DNA from: Staphylospora marina
Lineage (GTDB): Bacteria > Bacillota > Bacilli > Thermoactinomycetales > Thermoactinomycetaceae
Direction of reading: 5' to 3'
Assembly (NCBI RefSeq): GCF_003856495.1
Contig: NZ_CP034118.1
Location: 2,330,182-2,394,181 of the forward strand
DNA: 64,000 bases
The notes under the pieces are model-generated. The model did not search any database. It saw nothing but the letters and a program-made list of their open reading frames with translations, and was not told where the DNA came from. Shown here piece after piece: positions 43,330 to 51,358 of the stretch (position 1 is its first letter; each line of letters starts with the position of its first letter). A program made the translations under genes and the position numbers.

Positions 43330-44256
43330 TCAGTTCTTCCGGCTTTCCAGTTCGTCCACTTCTCTCCGGGAGGGCATGCCGGTCTGCGCCCCGAACCGGG
43401 TGACGGCCAGTGAACCCGTGCAGACGGCGAAACGCACGGCGTCCGGCAGCGACCTCCCTTCCGCCAGTGCCACGGCGAGCCCGGCATGGAAGGCGTCCCC
43501 GGCGCCGGTGGTGTCGACCACCCGCACTGACCGGCCCGGTTCTGTTCCCCAATGGTCCCGTTCATCCAGGAAGGCCGCTCCGTCCGCTCCAAGCGTGACG
43601 ACGACCTGCCCCGCTCCCCTTTGCCTGAGCTGCCGCATGGCTTTCGGCAACGCTTTCCCTTCCGCCGGAAGTCCGGTGAGCGTTTCCAGTTCGATGCGGT
43701 TCGGACAGATCACATCGGTCAGGGCCAGCAACTCATCGGGCAGTTCACGGACCGGAGCGGGATTGAGCATCACCCGCACCCCTCGCCGTTTGGCCGTCCG
43801 TGCGGCAGCGATCACGGTTTCCATCGGGATTTCCAGTTGCAGGAGAACAGCGTCCGCCTCCGCGATCCGGTCTTCATGGGCGGCCACGTCATCCGGTGAC
43901 AGGCGTCCGTTGGCTCCCGGCACCACGATGATCGAATTGTCCCCGCCCGCCAGCGTGATGCCCGCCACGCCGGAAGGAACATCATCGAGCACCCGGACCG
44001 CTGCGGTGTCAACACCGCTTCCCCGGAGGGAGTCCAACAAGGTGTGACCGAACGGGTCTCCGCCCACGACGCCAATCATGTGAACGTCCGCGTCGAGCCG
44101 TGCGGCCGCCACTGCCTGATTGGCCCCTTTTCCGCCGGGGATGAACCGCACCGACTCTCCCATCACCGTTTCTCCCATTCGCGGCGGTCGGATTGCTTCG
44201 ATCACCACGTCCATGTTGATGCTGCCCACCACCACCAGCCTCGGTTTGCGCGACAT
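43330..44256 (-). CDS. rbsK: Ribokinase
   Basis: 308 residues from ATG 44256 (GGAGG seven bases upstream). PfkB family: VVVGSINMDVV, GGKGANQAVAAARL, and the catalytic DTTGAGDAFHAGLAVALAEG with the base Asp. Phosphorylates ribose. First gene of the operon rbsK-A-C-B. The usual rbsD is absent; 130 nt between rbsK and rbsA carry no convincing gene. Confidence 0.94.
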   Translation of the reverse strand: MSRKPRLVVVGSINMDVVIEAIRPPRMGETVMGESVRFIPGGKGANQAVAAARLDADVHMIGVVGGDPFGHTLLDSLRGSGVDTAAVRVLDDVPSGVAGITLAGGDNSIIVVPGANGRLSPDDVAAHEDRIAEADAVLLQLEIPMETVIAAARTAKRRGVRVMLNPAPVRELPDELLALTDVICPNRIELETLTGLPAEGKALPKAMRQLRQRGAGQVVVTLGADGAAFLDERDHWGTEPGRSVRVVDTTGAGDAFHAGLAVALAEGRSLPDAVRFAVCTGSLAVTRFGAQTGMPSRREVDELESRKN

Positions 44257-44283
44257 GCGTTCACCTCCCGGACAAACAATTGC

Positions 44284-44344
44284 GACCGATCGGTCATATT
44301 TATAATTCCGAAAACTATGATAACATATTTTTCTGTTTTTGCAA
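44284..44344 (-). promoter_or_regulatory. Ribose operon promoter with palindromic operator
   Basis: -35 TTGCAA (44339-44344), 16-nt spacer and -10 TATCAT (44317-44322). Downstream lies a perfect 12-bp palindrome GACCGATCGGTC (44284-44295), placed about 15 nt past the expected start; it is a likely repressor site. No LacI-type rbsR is in the window. Confidence 0.6.
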
Positions 44345-44609
44345 CAATAATGCAGCCCCCTGGATCCGGTAAAACGGATGCCAAACGAGTTTCCCTTTGT
44401 GCCGAAAAGGAAATGAGGCCCTTTCCCCAGCATGGTGACCAGAGAGCTCCTGTGAATCCGTTCCGAAGAATTGTCTGTTGGTATCCCCACCTTCCGGACC
44501 GCAAACACATCAACAGGCCCGGTGCACATGGGTGCGTCGGGCCTGCATGATTTCACGGTCCAATCTCCCATACCGCTCCCCGCTTGTTGTCGGGCTCCCG
44601 GGATGTCCC

Positions 44610-44775
44610 CCTGATCCCTTCCACCGAGAGTCCGCACTCCACCAGCCGATACATTGGGGAAAGCAGCTTCCGCTCCATCCGCTGGAAACCGGAAGGAATG
44701 TCTCCCCGATCCGAAGTTCAGTCCCATTCTCCTGACGGAACGTTGGCTTCCCATGCTTCGCACGGGCGGGCCACC
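44610..44775 (-). pseudogene. Decayed fragment of a UDP-glucose dehydrogenase gene
   Basis: This stretch aligns by eye with 47327-47462 of the intact ugd: both share GCTGGAAACC, TCTCCCCGATCCG, CCCATTC and GCTTCGCAC-GGCGGGCCAC in the same order, with many substitutions and indels. It codes for the GxGLDSRIGEKFLQVSSGWSGSCFP region in ugd, but here the frame is broken. It is the relic of a duplicated or replaced polysaccharide gene. The rest of 44296-44807 holds an 8-bp GGCCCG-type hairpin near 44515 and nothing else I can support. Confidence 0.65.
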
Positions 44776-44807
44776 TCCCGGCTTCACCTCTTAAGGTCGG
44801 ATGGACA

Positions 44808-45245
44808 TCAAGAACCGGGGAAACAGTCGCAATTCGAACATTCTCTCCCTCCCCGGATCACGCGGACGCAGTCGGCACATTCAATGGCATCACAGCCGCA
44901 GTAGAAGAGGGAATCACAGACTTCATCACACGAATCCCGTTTCTCTTTTCGCCGATGATAAAGAAACAGGATCAAACCGGACAACAGCACGCCCGCCCCC
45001 AGAAACGCCCATGCGTATACGTACTCTCCTTCCCGGAACAACAAAACAGCCACGATGTACAGTACAAGATTGAGTGAAAGCATACCGAAAAACATGTGCC
45101 GGATGACTCCTTTCAACCAACAAAGAATTTCCCGCCGAAAGGGAACATGAATCATCCTCTCACAAAAATCATTCCATAAAGAAACCGCCCACCAGGGGCG
45201 AGGCTTGAAGAATGCGGTGGCTTCAAGAATAATGTTCCGTCTCAC
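44808..45245 (-). CDS. Membrane protein with cysteine-rich C-terminus
   Basis: 145 residues from GTG 45245 (AAAGG nine bases upstream). The N-terminal part is basic/aromatic (KPRPWWAVSLWNDFCERM), then two membrane helices (MFFGMLSLNLVLYIVAVLLF and AWAFLGAGVLLSGLILFLY), a RRKEKRDS stretch, and a tail with eight cysteines in about 35 residues (CDEVCDSLFYCGCDAIECADC, ending CSNCDC). The tail could bind metal or form disulfides. No family recognised. Confidence 0.6.
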   Translation of the reverse strand: MRRNIILEATAFFKPRPWWAVSLWNDFCERMIHVPFRREILCWLKGVIRHMFFGMLSLNLVLYIVAVLLFREGEYVYAWAFLGAGVLLSGLILFLYHRRKEKRDSCDEVCDSLFYCGCDAIECADCVRVIRGGRECSNCDCFPGS

Positions 45246-45380
45246 TTGTCAATGCCTTTGACATGTTGGCCGGCAAGGACGACGTGGATGTGACTCCACA
45301 CTCCCTCGACGGGACGGTTCACGGACAGAGGAATCAGGTGGAAGCCGGACACCAAATCTCCTTCACGTCCTTAAGTTCAA

Positions 45381-45432
45381 ATGAATGCAGGATCCGATCT
45401 GAGCGAACGGATCCAAGCAAGGAACCATTCAT
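45381..45432. other. Nested inverted repeats upstream of the deaminase gene
   Basis: ATGAATG (45381-45387) pairs with CATTCAT (45426-45432), enclosing GGATCCG (45390-45396) and CGGATCC (45408-45414). It could be a leader hairpin or an operator. Confidence 0.4.
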
Positions 45433-45514
45433 CCTGAAGAGGGATTTTCCGCAAGAAACTCAAAAAATATGAGCGAGGACATGTCATTCAAACGTTCGGG
45501 AGGGGAAGGGAATC

Positions 45515-45964
45515 ATGAAGTCGGATCTGGAGTACATGCAGGAAGCCGTACTGGAAGGAAGAAAAGCGCAAGGGAAAACAGGAACCAATCCGCCGGTGGG
45601 AGCCATCATCGTGAAAGACGGGGAGATTGTCGGCAGAGGCCACACCTCGCATCTCGGCGGTCCGCACGCCGAGGTGAACGCTCTCCGGATGGCCGGGGAA
45701 AAAGCAAAAGGAGCCACTGTTTATTGCACGTTGGAGCCTTGCTCTCATTACGGCCGGACTCCGCCTTGCGCCGAGGCTCTGGTGAAAGCGCAAGTGGCCC
45801 GGGTGGTGGTGGGAATCCTGGATCCGTATCCCAAAGTCAACGGAAAAGGCGTCGAATACCTGAGGCAGCATGGCATTGAAGTCAGCGTGGGCTATCTGGA
45901 AGAGATCATCAAAGAGGATCTGAAGGAGTTTTTGGAGAGAGTCCAAAAAGGCACTCAACAATAA
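45515..45964 (+). CDS. Single-domain RibD-type deaminase
   Basis: 149 residues from ATG 45515 (GGGAGGGG upstream). It has the zinc-binding cytidine-deaminase-fold motifs HAEV and PCSHYGRTPPC, and the TGTNPPVGAIIV loop of riboflavin-biosynthesis deaminases. Bifunctional RibD/RibG is about 360 residues with a C-terminal reductase, which is absent here, as is any other rib gene. It may act on a related heterocycle, or be paired with a separate reductase. Ends at a terminator. Confidence 0.85.
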   Translation: MKSDLEYMQEAVLEGRKAQGKTGTNPPVGAIIVKDGEIVGRGHTSHLGGPHAEVNALRMAGEKAKGATVYCTLEPCSHYGRTPPCAEALVKAQVARVVVGILDPYPKVNGKGVEYLRQHGIEVSVGYLEEIIKEDLKEFLERVQKGTQQ

Positions 45965-45974
45965 GGAATGTCAT

Positions 45975-46008
45975 CAAACAAGCCACAGGGCGTTCCCTGT
46001 GGCTTTGA
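45975..46008. terminator. Shared terminator of the deaminase and the EPS operon
   Basis: AAGCCACAGGG pairs with CCCTGTGGCTT, with T/A ends in both directions, between converging genes. Confidence 0.7.
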
Positions 46009-46019
46009 TGTTTCGCACT

Positions 46020-46769
46020 TCAGTCAGTGGCTTTCAGAAACTCTTCGACGGTGCCGGAAATGGACTCCATCAGCGCGTGAAACAACTTCTTTCCTTTTTC
46101 CTGACTCGCTTTGGCCGGGAAACCGATGGTTCCCGTGGAAGTATACGCCTTCATTCCCAACGTTTCCAGCAGTGGCCGCCCCGGCGAATCCACATCTCTG
46201 ATGTGTTCCTCCCGGACCGTTCCCTCAGAAGTCAGGTACAAAAGCAGAGAAGTCTCTCCCTCTCCCGCGTGCATGTCTTGGCTGGTCGTGTGGGACAGTC
46301 CCGCATCCTGGTAGGCCGCGTTCCAATGTTTCTGCGACGGAACCAGCAACAGTTTCGGCTTCGGGATGTTCAGTTCCTGGACAATGTTGCGCAACAGATG
46401 GTTGCCGCCATGGCCGTTGACAATGACGCATCGCCGGATTCCCTGATATTCCATGGAGTCCACAAGATCTTTGACATATGCGTAAATGGTAGGCACCCGC
46501 AATGAAAAAGAACCCGGGAATCCGAAGTGCTCAAAAGAGGCGGACACCGGCAACATGGGGAACAAAAAGGAAGGATGGAACCGTCGGGAAAGCTCTCTCG
46601 CAATCGCTTCGGCAATGATTCCGTCCGTTCCGACGGGAAGATGAGGACCATGCTGCTCCAATGATCCCACAGGGAAAAACGCAAGCCGAACGCCTTCCAT
46701 CTCCGGCCAGGTTGACCGATAGTCCACACCATCACCCACTTTTTCTGATATTTCCCCGTTTCCATTCAC
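46020..46769 (-). CDS. Creatininase-family amidohydrolase
   Basis: 249 residues. Metal ligands of the creatininase fold are present: EQHGPHLPVGTD, a conserved His in NGHGGN and DMHAGEGETSLLLY. Known relatives hydrolyse creatinine, FAPy or mycofactocin precursors. It directly follows ugd (6 nt) and so is probably cotranscribed with the exopolysaccharide genes, where its substrate is unknown. Spacing to the ribosome site is long. Confidence 0.85.
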   Translation of the reverse strand: MNGNGEISEKVGDGVDYRSTWPEMEGVRLAFFPVGSLEQHGPHLPVGTDGIIAEAIARELSRRFHPSFLFPMLPVSASFEHFGFPGSFSLRVPTIYAYVKDLVDSMEYQGIRRCVIVNGHGGNHLLRNIVQELNIPKPKLLLVPSQKHWNAAYQDAGLSHTTSQDMHAGEGETSLLLYLTSEGTVREEHIRDVDSPGRPLLETLGMKAYTSTGTIGFPAKASQEKGKKLFHALMESISGTVEEFLKATD

Positions 46770-46775
46770 GTTTGA

Positions 46776-48197
46776 TCAATGCCCCGTCTCCACCGCGGTC
46801 CCGCAAGCGGCGGCCGGTTTTCGGGGCGGCACTCCGATCCCTTCCAGTTCAAACCCGAGTTCGACGATCCGATTCGGAGGCAGGAAGTTGCGGGTGTCCA
46901 GAACGTAACGCTGACGCATGGCGTCTCCGATGGCCGACCAATCCAGCTCCAGGTACTCCCTCCAATGGGTGAGCAGGATGATCGCATCCGCTCCTTCGGC
47001 CACGTCTTCGGGACGGTCACAGTAGTGAACCGGAAGATCCGGGTTGACCTCCCGGAACATGGACATGCCTTTGGGATCATGCGCCCGTACGCCGGCTCCG
47101 GCGGCCAAGAGCTCCCGAATGATGAAAGCCGCCTGGGTCTGGCGGGCATCATCGGTGTCCGGCTTGAAGGTGAGCCCCAGGATGCCGACGGTCTTGCCGT
47201 CCAGCGAGCCCAGCTTTCGCTCCGCCTTGCGGACGACGAAGCGATGCATGTCCCGGTTGGATTCCACCGCGGCCCGGACGATGGACAGCTCGCTGTCCGC
47301 CTTGCGGCTGGTGGCGAGGAATTCGGCGGTGTCTTTGGGGAAGCAGCTGCCGCTCCAACCGCTGGAAACCTGCAGGAATTTCTCCCCGATCCGGGAGTCC
47401 AGCCCCATTCCCCGGGCGACGTCCTGCACGTTGGCTCCCAATGCTTCGCACAGGCGGGCCACTTCATTGATGTAGCTGATTTTCACCGCAAGGAACGCGT
47501 TGGAAGCGTATTTGATCATCTCCGCGCTCTTGGTGTCCGTCTCGAACCAAACGGCTTCGGGGCGGTTCATGCCTTCTTCGAAAAACGGCATGTCTCCCAG
47601 AAATTCGCCGAATCGCTCCCGTTTCACCAGGGGGCGGTACAGTTCCCGCATCATCCCGAATGCCCGTTCATGCTCCGCGCCGATCACGATGCGGTCCGGG
47701 AAGAACACGTCCTCCAGCGCAAACCCTTCCCGGAGAAACTCGGGATTGCTCACCACGGCGAAATGATTGCCCGGCTCCAGGCCGGACGTTTCCGCGAGAA
47801 TCCGGGACACGAGGTCGGCCGTCCCCACGGGAACCGTGGATTTGTCCACCACGACGGTGAACCGGTCCTTGGACAGATGCCGGCCGATGCTTTCCGCCGC
47901 GCTTTTGACGTACGTCAAATCGGCCGTTCCGTCCGGGGCCGTCGGGGTGCCCACACAGATGAACACCAGATCCGCCTCGGACACCGAAGCAAACGAGGTG
48001 TCGGCAAACAAAGTCTTGCCGACGGTGCGGCGGATCAATGCTTCCAGTCCGGGTTCGTAAATGGGGCTGCTGCCGGAACGGATGCTCTCCACTTTGGCGG
48101 GATCCACGTCCACCACGCAGGTGTGATGCCCCAGGGCGGCAAACGCGGCCGCCGTCACGCTTCCCACATATCCGGAACCGATGCACGTCACGTTCAT
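46776..48197 (-). CDS. ugd: UDP-glucose 6-dehydrogenase
   Basis: 473 residues from ATG 48197, whose ATGA overlaps the UXS stop. NAD-binding GSGYVGSVTAAAFAALG, KSTVPVGTAD, NPEFLREGFALED and the catalytic Cys in SGSCFPKDTAEF are all intact. It makes UDP-glucuronate from UDP-glucose (from GalU); the next enzyme turns it into UDP-xylose. Internal to the exopolysaccharide operon. A decayed copy lies at 44.6 kb. Confidence 0.96.
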   Translation of the reverse strand: MNVTCIGSGYVGSVTAAAFAALGHHTCVVDVDPAKVESIRSGSSPIYEPGLEALIRRTVGKTLFADTSFASVSEADLVFICVGTPTAPDGTADLTYVKSAAESIGRHLSKDRFTVVVDKSTVPVGTADLVSRILAETSGLEPGNHFAVVSNPEFLREGFALEDVFFPDRIVIGAEHERAFGMMRELYRPLVKRERFGEFLGDMPFFEEGMNRPEAVWFETDTKSAEMIKYASNAFLAVKISYINEVARLCEALGANVQDVARGMGLDSRIGEKFLQVSSGWSGSCFPKDTAEFLATSRKADSELSIVRAAVESNRDMHRFVVRKAERKLGSLDGKTVGILGLTFKPDTDDARQTQAAFIIRELLAAGAGVRAHDPKGMSMFREVNPDLPVHYCDRPEDVAEGADAIILLTHWREYLELDWSAIGDAMRQRYVLDTRNFLPPNRIVELGFELEGIGVPPRKPAAACGTAVETGH

Positions 48198-49174
48198 GGG
48201 ACCATCTTCTCCATTTCGCAAGAATTGAGGCGCTCCCGATAGACGGCGATGGTGCGCCTCAGGCCTTCCTCCAGATCCACGGTCGGTTCCCAGCCGAGGA
48301 GCCGCTTCGCCTTGTCGATCACCGGGCGGCGCACTTTGGGATCATCCGGCGGCAGCGGGTGGAACGTGATCCGGCTGGTCGAACCGGTGAGCCGAAGCAC
48401 CGTTTCCGCCACTTCCAGGATGGTGTATTCACGGGGATTCCCGATATTGATGATCTCCCCGGTCGCCGCTTCCTTCTCCATCGCCAGCATCAGACCGCGC
48501 ACCGTGTCGTCCACGTAGCAGAAGGAACGGGTTTGCCGCCCGTCTCCGTAGACGGTCAAATCCTGACCGGTGAGCGCTTGGGTGACGAAATTGGAGATCA
48601 CCCGTCCGTCATCGTTCCGGAGCCCGGCCGAATAGGTGTTGAAAATCCGGATCACCCGCACCGGCACTTTGTACCGGGTGTGATATTCATAACAAAACAC
48701 TTCTCCGAGGCGTTTGGCCTCGTCGTAGCAGGCCCGCGGTCCCCAGGTGTTCACGTTGCCCCGGTACGTTTCCGGCTGGGGGTGGACTTCCGGATCCCCG
48801 TACACCTCGCTGGTGCTGGTGAACAGAAATTTCGCCCCGGTCTTGCGGGCAAGTTCCAACAGATTTTGCGTGCCGACGGTGTTCACCGCGATCGTTTCAA
48901 ACGGTCGTTCCTGATAAAACTTCGGAGACGCGGGGGATGCGAGGTGATAGATTTCCCGGATCTCCTCCCATCCCGGAATGGACGACACCGCGGGATCCGT
49001 CACATCCATCCGCAGGAAGCGAAAGCGGGGATGTTCCATGAGATCCCTAAGATTGTGCTCCTTGCCCGTCGCCAGATTGTCCGCGCCGATCACCGTCCGG
49101 CCCGTTTCCAGCAGCTTCCGGGCCAGATGGGATCCCAGAAATCCGGCCGCCCCCGTGATGAGTGTGTGTGTCAT
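48194..49174 (-). CDS. UDP-glucuronate decarboxylase (UDP-xylose synthase)
   Basis: 326 residues from ATG 49174 (GAGAGGG upstream). Extended SDR: LITGAAGFLGSHL (NAD), LASPASPKFYQERP, STSEVYGDP, CYDEAKRLGE (Tyr-Lys), and the RIFNTYSAGLRNDDGRVISNF block of UXS enzymes. It decarboxylates UDP-glucuronate to UDP-xylose, using the Ugd product. A 155-nt stretch between it and wecG holds no gene I can support. Confidence 0.92.
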   Translation of the reverse strand: MTHTLITGAAGFLGSHLARKLLETGRTVIGADNLATGKEHNLRDLMEHPRFRFLRMDVTDPAVSSIPGWEEIREIYHLASPASPKFYQERPFETIAVNTVGTQNLLELARKTGAKFLFTSTSEVYGDPEVHPQPETYRGNVNTWGPRACYDEAKRLGEVFCYEYHTRYKVPVRVIRIFNTYSAGLRNDDGRVISNFVTQALTGQDLTVYGDGRQTRSFCYVDDTVRGLMLAMEKEAATGEIINIGNPREYTILEVAETVLRLTGSTSRITFHPLPPDDPKVRRPVIDKAKRLLGWEPTVDLEEGLRRTIAVYRERLNSCEMEKMVP

Positions 49175-49329
49175 GGTCAACCCTCTCCCGTCATGCGACG
49201 TACCACGATGCCTCCCGGGGCGCCATGACCGTCGCGTTTTTGTTTCGTCCCGTAACCGTCGGGATGCGTCCCGTGCCAACGCCACGCCGCCCCGATGAGG
49301 AGCGGGGATCATGCTTCGGTTTCTCCCCG

Positions 49330-50103
49330 TCATTTTTTGAGCGCAGGGCGACGGTCGGTCCACTCTTTGAGAAGCAGTTTGAGCACAAACGGAGGTTCCA
49401 GGATGTACCGCCTCCACAGCCGTTTGGGTTCCGATGCAAGCCGGTACAGCCATTCCAGGCCCACCCGTCCCATCCATCTCGGGGGAGTGGGCACTTCCCC
49501 GGCGATATAGTCCATGAACGCCCCCTGGTTCATGGCGACATTCACCTGCAGGGAATCGATGTTCTCGGCCAACCACACTTCCTGTCTGGGCATGCCCATC
49601 CCCACCAGCAGCAGGTGGGGCCGGAACCCGTTGATCATGTCGATGATGCGCCGGTTTTCCTCGCTGTCTTTGGACGCATCGAAATAGCCGTGATGCATGC
49701 CGAGGATCAACCGGGGGTTCCATGTGCGGTACACCTCTGCCGCACGCTCGGCCACGCCGGGTTTGGAGCCGAGCAAAAACACCCGCAGCCCTTCTTTCTC
49801 GCACACGGAAAAAAGATGAGGCAAGAAATCGAGGTTGGTGAGCCGGTGGGACCTTTGCAGCGGATACCCGAACAACTTGCCGATCCACACGATCGGCATG
49901 CCGTCGATGTGGACGTATTCCGCCTTTTCATAAAACGAACGCAATCGCTCGTCATGATGGTACAGATAAATGCTGTGCAGATTGTGATTGGCCAGAATGA
50001 TCTTTTTCCGCTCGCGGACGGCTTCCAGCACAATCTCGCCCAAGTGATGCTCTTCGAGGGCATCCACGTGGATGCCGAGCATGGAATACCGGGCGACGTT
50101 CAT
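49330..50103 (-). CDS. WecG/TagA/CpsF glycosyltransferase
   Basis: 257 residues from ATG 50103 (GGGAGGTG upstream). Conserved blocks VHIDGMPIVWIGKLFG, the LTNLDFLP region and GMGMPRQEVWLAEN identify the GT26 family that transfers ManNAc to lipid-linked GlcNAc (TagA) or similar sugars. Here it most likely extends the lipid-linked polymer unit. It is inside the EPS operon. Confidence 0.92.
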   Translation of the reverse strand: MNVARYSMLGIHVDALEEHHLGEIVLEAVRERKKIILANHNLHSIYLYHHDERLRSFYEKAEYVHIDGMPIVWIGKLFGYPLQRSHRLTNLDFLPHLFSVCEKEGLRVFLLGSKPGVAERAAEVYRTWNPRLILGMHHGYFDASKDSEENRRIIDMINGFRPHLLLVGMGMPRQEVWLAENIDSLQVNVAMNQGAFMDYIAGEVPTPPRWMGRVGLEWLYRLASEPKRLWRRYILEPPFVLKLLLKEWTDRRPALKK

Positions 50104-50120
50104 TTCCCGCACCTCCCGTT

Positions 50121-51341
50121 CTAGCGAGACTGTCCGGACATCACGGCTTTTTCGCGGTTGGCCTGAAGAATCCGTTCTATCTCTTCGATCATTCCCCGGA
50201 CCCTTGCATCCCAACTGTGGTTGTTCAGGATTTCTTCCCGGGCAGTGCGTCCCATCTCCGGCAAGCGATCCCTGCTTGAGATCGCCCGCTTCAGCGCTCC
50301 TTTCAAATCTTCCACGTCGCCGGGACGGAACAGAAAACCGGTTTCTTTGCCTTCGATCAGCATCCGGGCGTCATCGTGCGCGGATGCCACCACCGGCTTG
50401 GCCATGGACATGTACTCGTAAATCTTGAGCGGTGAGTGGTACATTTTCTGCGTTTTCAGGTCCACCTGGCCGGAAAATCCGACATCAAACCGGGAGATCC
50501 ATGCAGGCACTTCGTCGGCGGGAACCCTTCCGGTGAACGTGATCCGGTCGGCGAGTCCCGCTTCGCGGGTCATTTCCTCCAGCTCCGCTTTCACCAGGCC
50601 GTCCCCCACGATGATGACCCTTACATCGATGCCCTCTTCCCGAAGTTCCCCCACGGCGCGGATCAGGTGATCCAACCCTTGCCAGGCCAGAATGCTGCCG
50701 ACAAACCCGACGGTGAACATGTCGGAATCCCGGCTCTCGCCTTCTTGCGGACGGTAAAAATGGGTGTCCACGCCGTTGGGAACGACGAGAATTTTGTCCG
50801 GATCGATGTGCAGCCGCTCCACGATCTGTTCTTTGAGCGGACGGCTGACGGCCACCAGCACGTCGCAATCCCGGTAGGCCTTGATCTCCATCTCCCTGGC
50901 GATTCCGTCCAACACGATGGCCTTTCGGTCTTTCTTGGCCTCTTCGAAAAAGATGCCGTTGGTCTCCAAAATCCACGGAATCCCGTGCTTTTTGAAGATC
51001 CAGCCCAAGGACTGGAGCACGGCATGGCGTTCATACACCCAGTTCACGCGCGGCCCGAGCTCTTCCCACGCCTTTCGCGCGTTCCGTTTCCCCAGCACGA
51101 TCCGCGCCACATCCGCCGCAAAGGTTTGAACGGGATTGGCGGTGAGCATTTTTTCGGTTTTCTTGTTGGCAAGGTCGCGGCGCATGCGGTCGCCCACGAT
51201 GAATCGTTCCACTTGCCATCCCAACCGTTCAAACGCTTGAATGACCCCCAGCACGTGTGCCCGCGGACCGCTCGCCTCCGCATGCGGACTGGTCGACACG
51301 CGGGGGGCGGCGGACAGATAACCCAACACCTTGTCACGCAT
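50121..51341 (-). CDS. Glycosyltransferase, GT4 family
   Basis: 406 residues from ATG 51341 (GGAGAG six bases upstream; ATG 51347 is an alternative). GT-B fold; C-terminal nucleotide-sugar site FVGSILAWQGLDHLIRA...KIYEYMSMAKPVVAS is typical of GT4. The sugar and acceptor are not identifiable. Follows the second GT4 gene by 17 nt, in the EPS operon. Confidence 0.9.
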   Translation of the reverse strand: MRDKVLGYLSAAPRVSTSPHAEASGPRAHVLGVIQAFERLGWQVERFIVGDRMRRDLANKKTEKMLTANPVQTFAADVARIVLGKRNARKAWEELGPRVNWVYERHAVLQSLGWIFKKHGIPWILETNGIFFEEAKKDRKAIVLDGIAREMEIKAYRDCDVLVAVSRPLKEQIVERLHIDPDKILVVPNGVDTHFYRPQEGESRDSDMFTVGFVGSILAWQGLDHLIRAVGELREEGIDVRVIIVGDGLVKAELEEMTREAGLADRITFTGRVPADEVPAWISRFDVGFSGQVDLKTQKMYHSPLKIYEYMSMAKPVVASAHDDARMLIEGKETGFLFRPGDVEDLKGALKRAISSRDRLPEMGRTAREEILNNHSWDARVRGMIEEIERILQANREKAVMSGQSR

Positions 51342-51358
51342 GTTCATCTCTCCAATGG

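Noticed and set aside
45263-45472. 69-residue + strand frame upstream of the deaminase
   Set aside because: No ribosome site, composition unlike coding sequence, overlaps inverted repeats.
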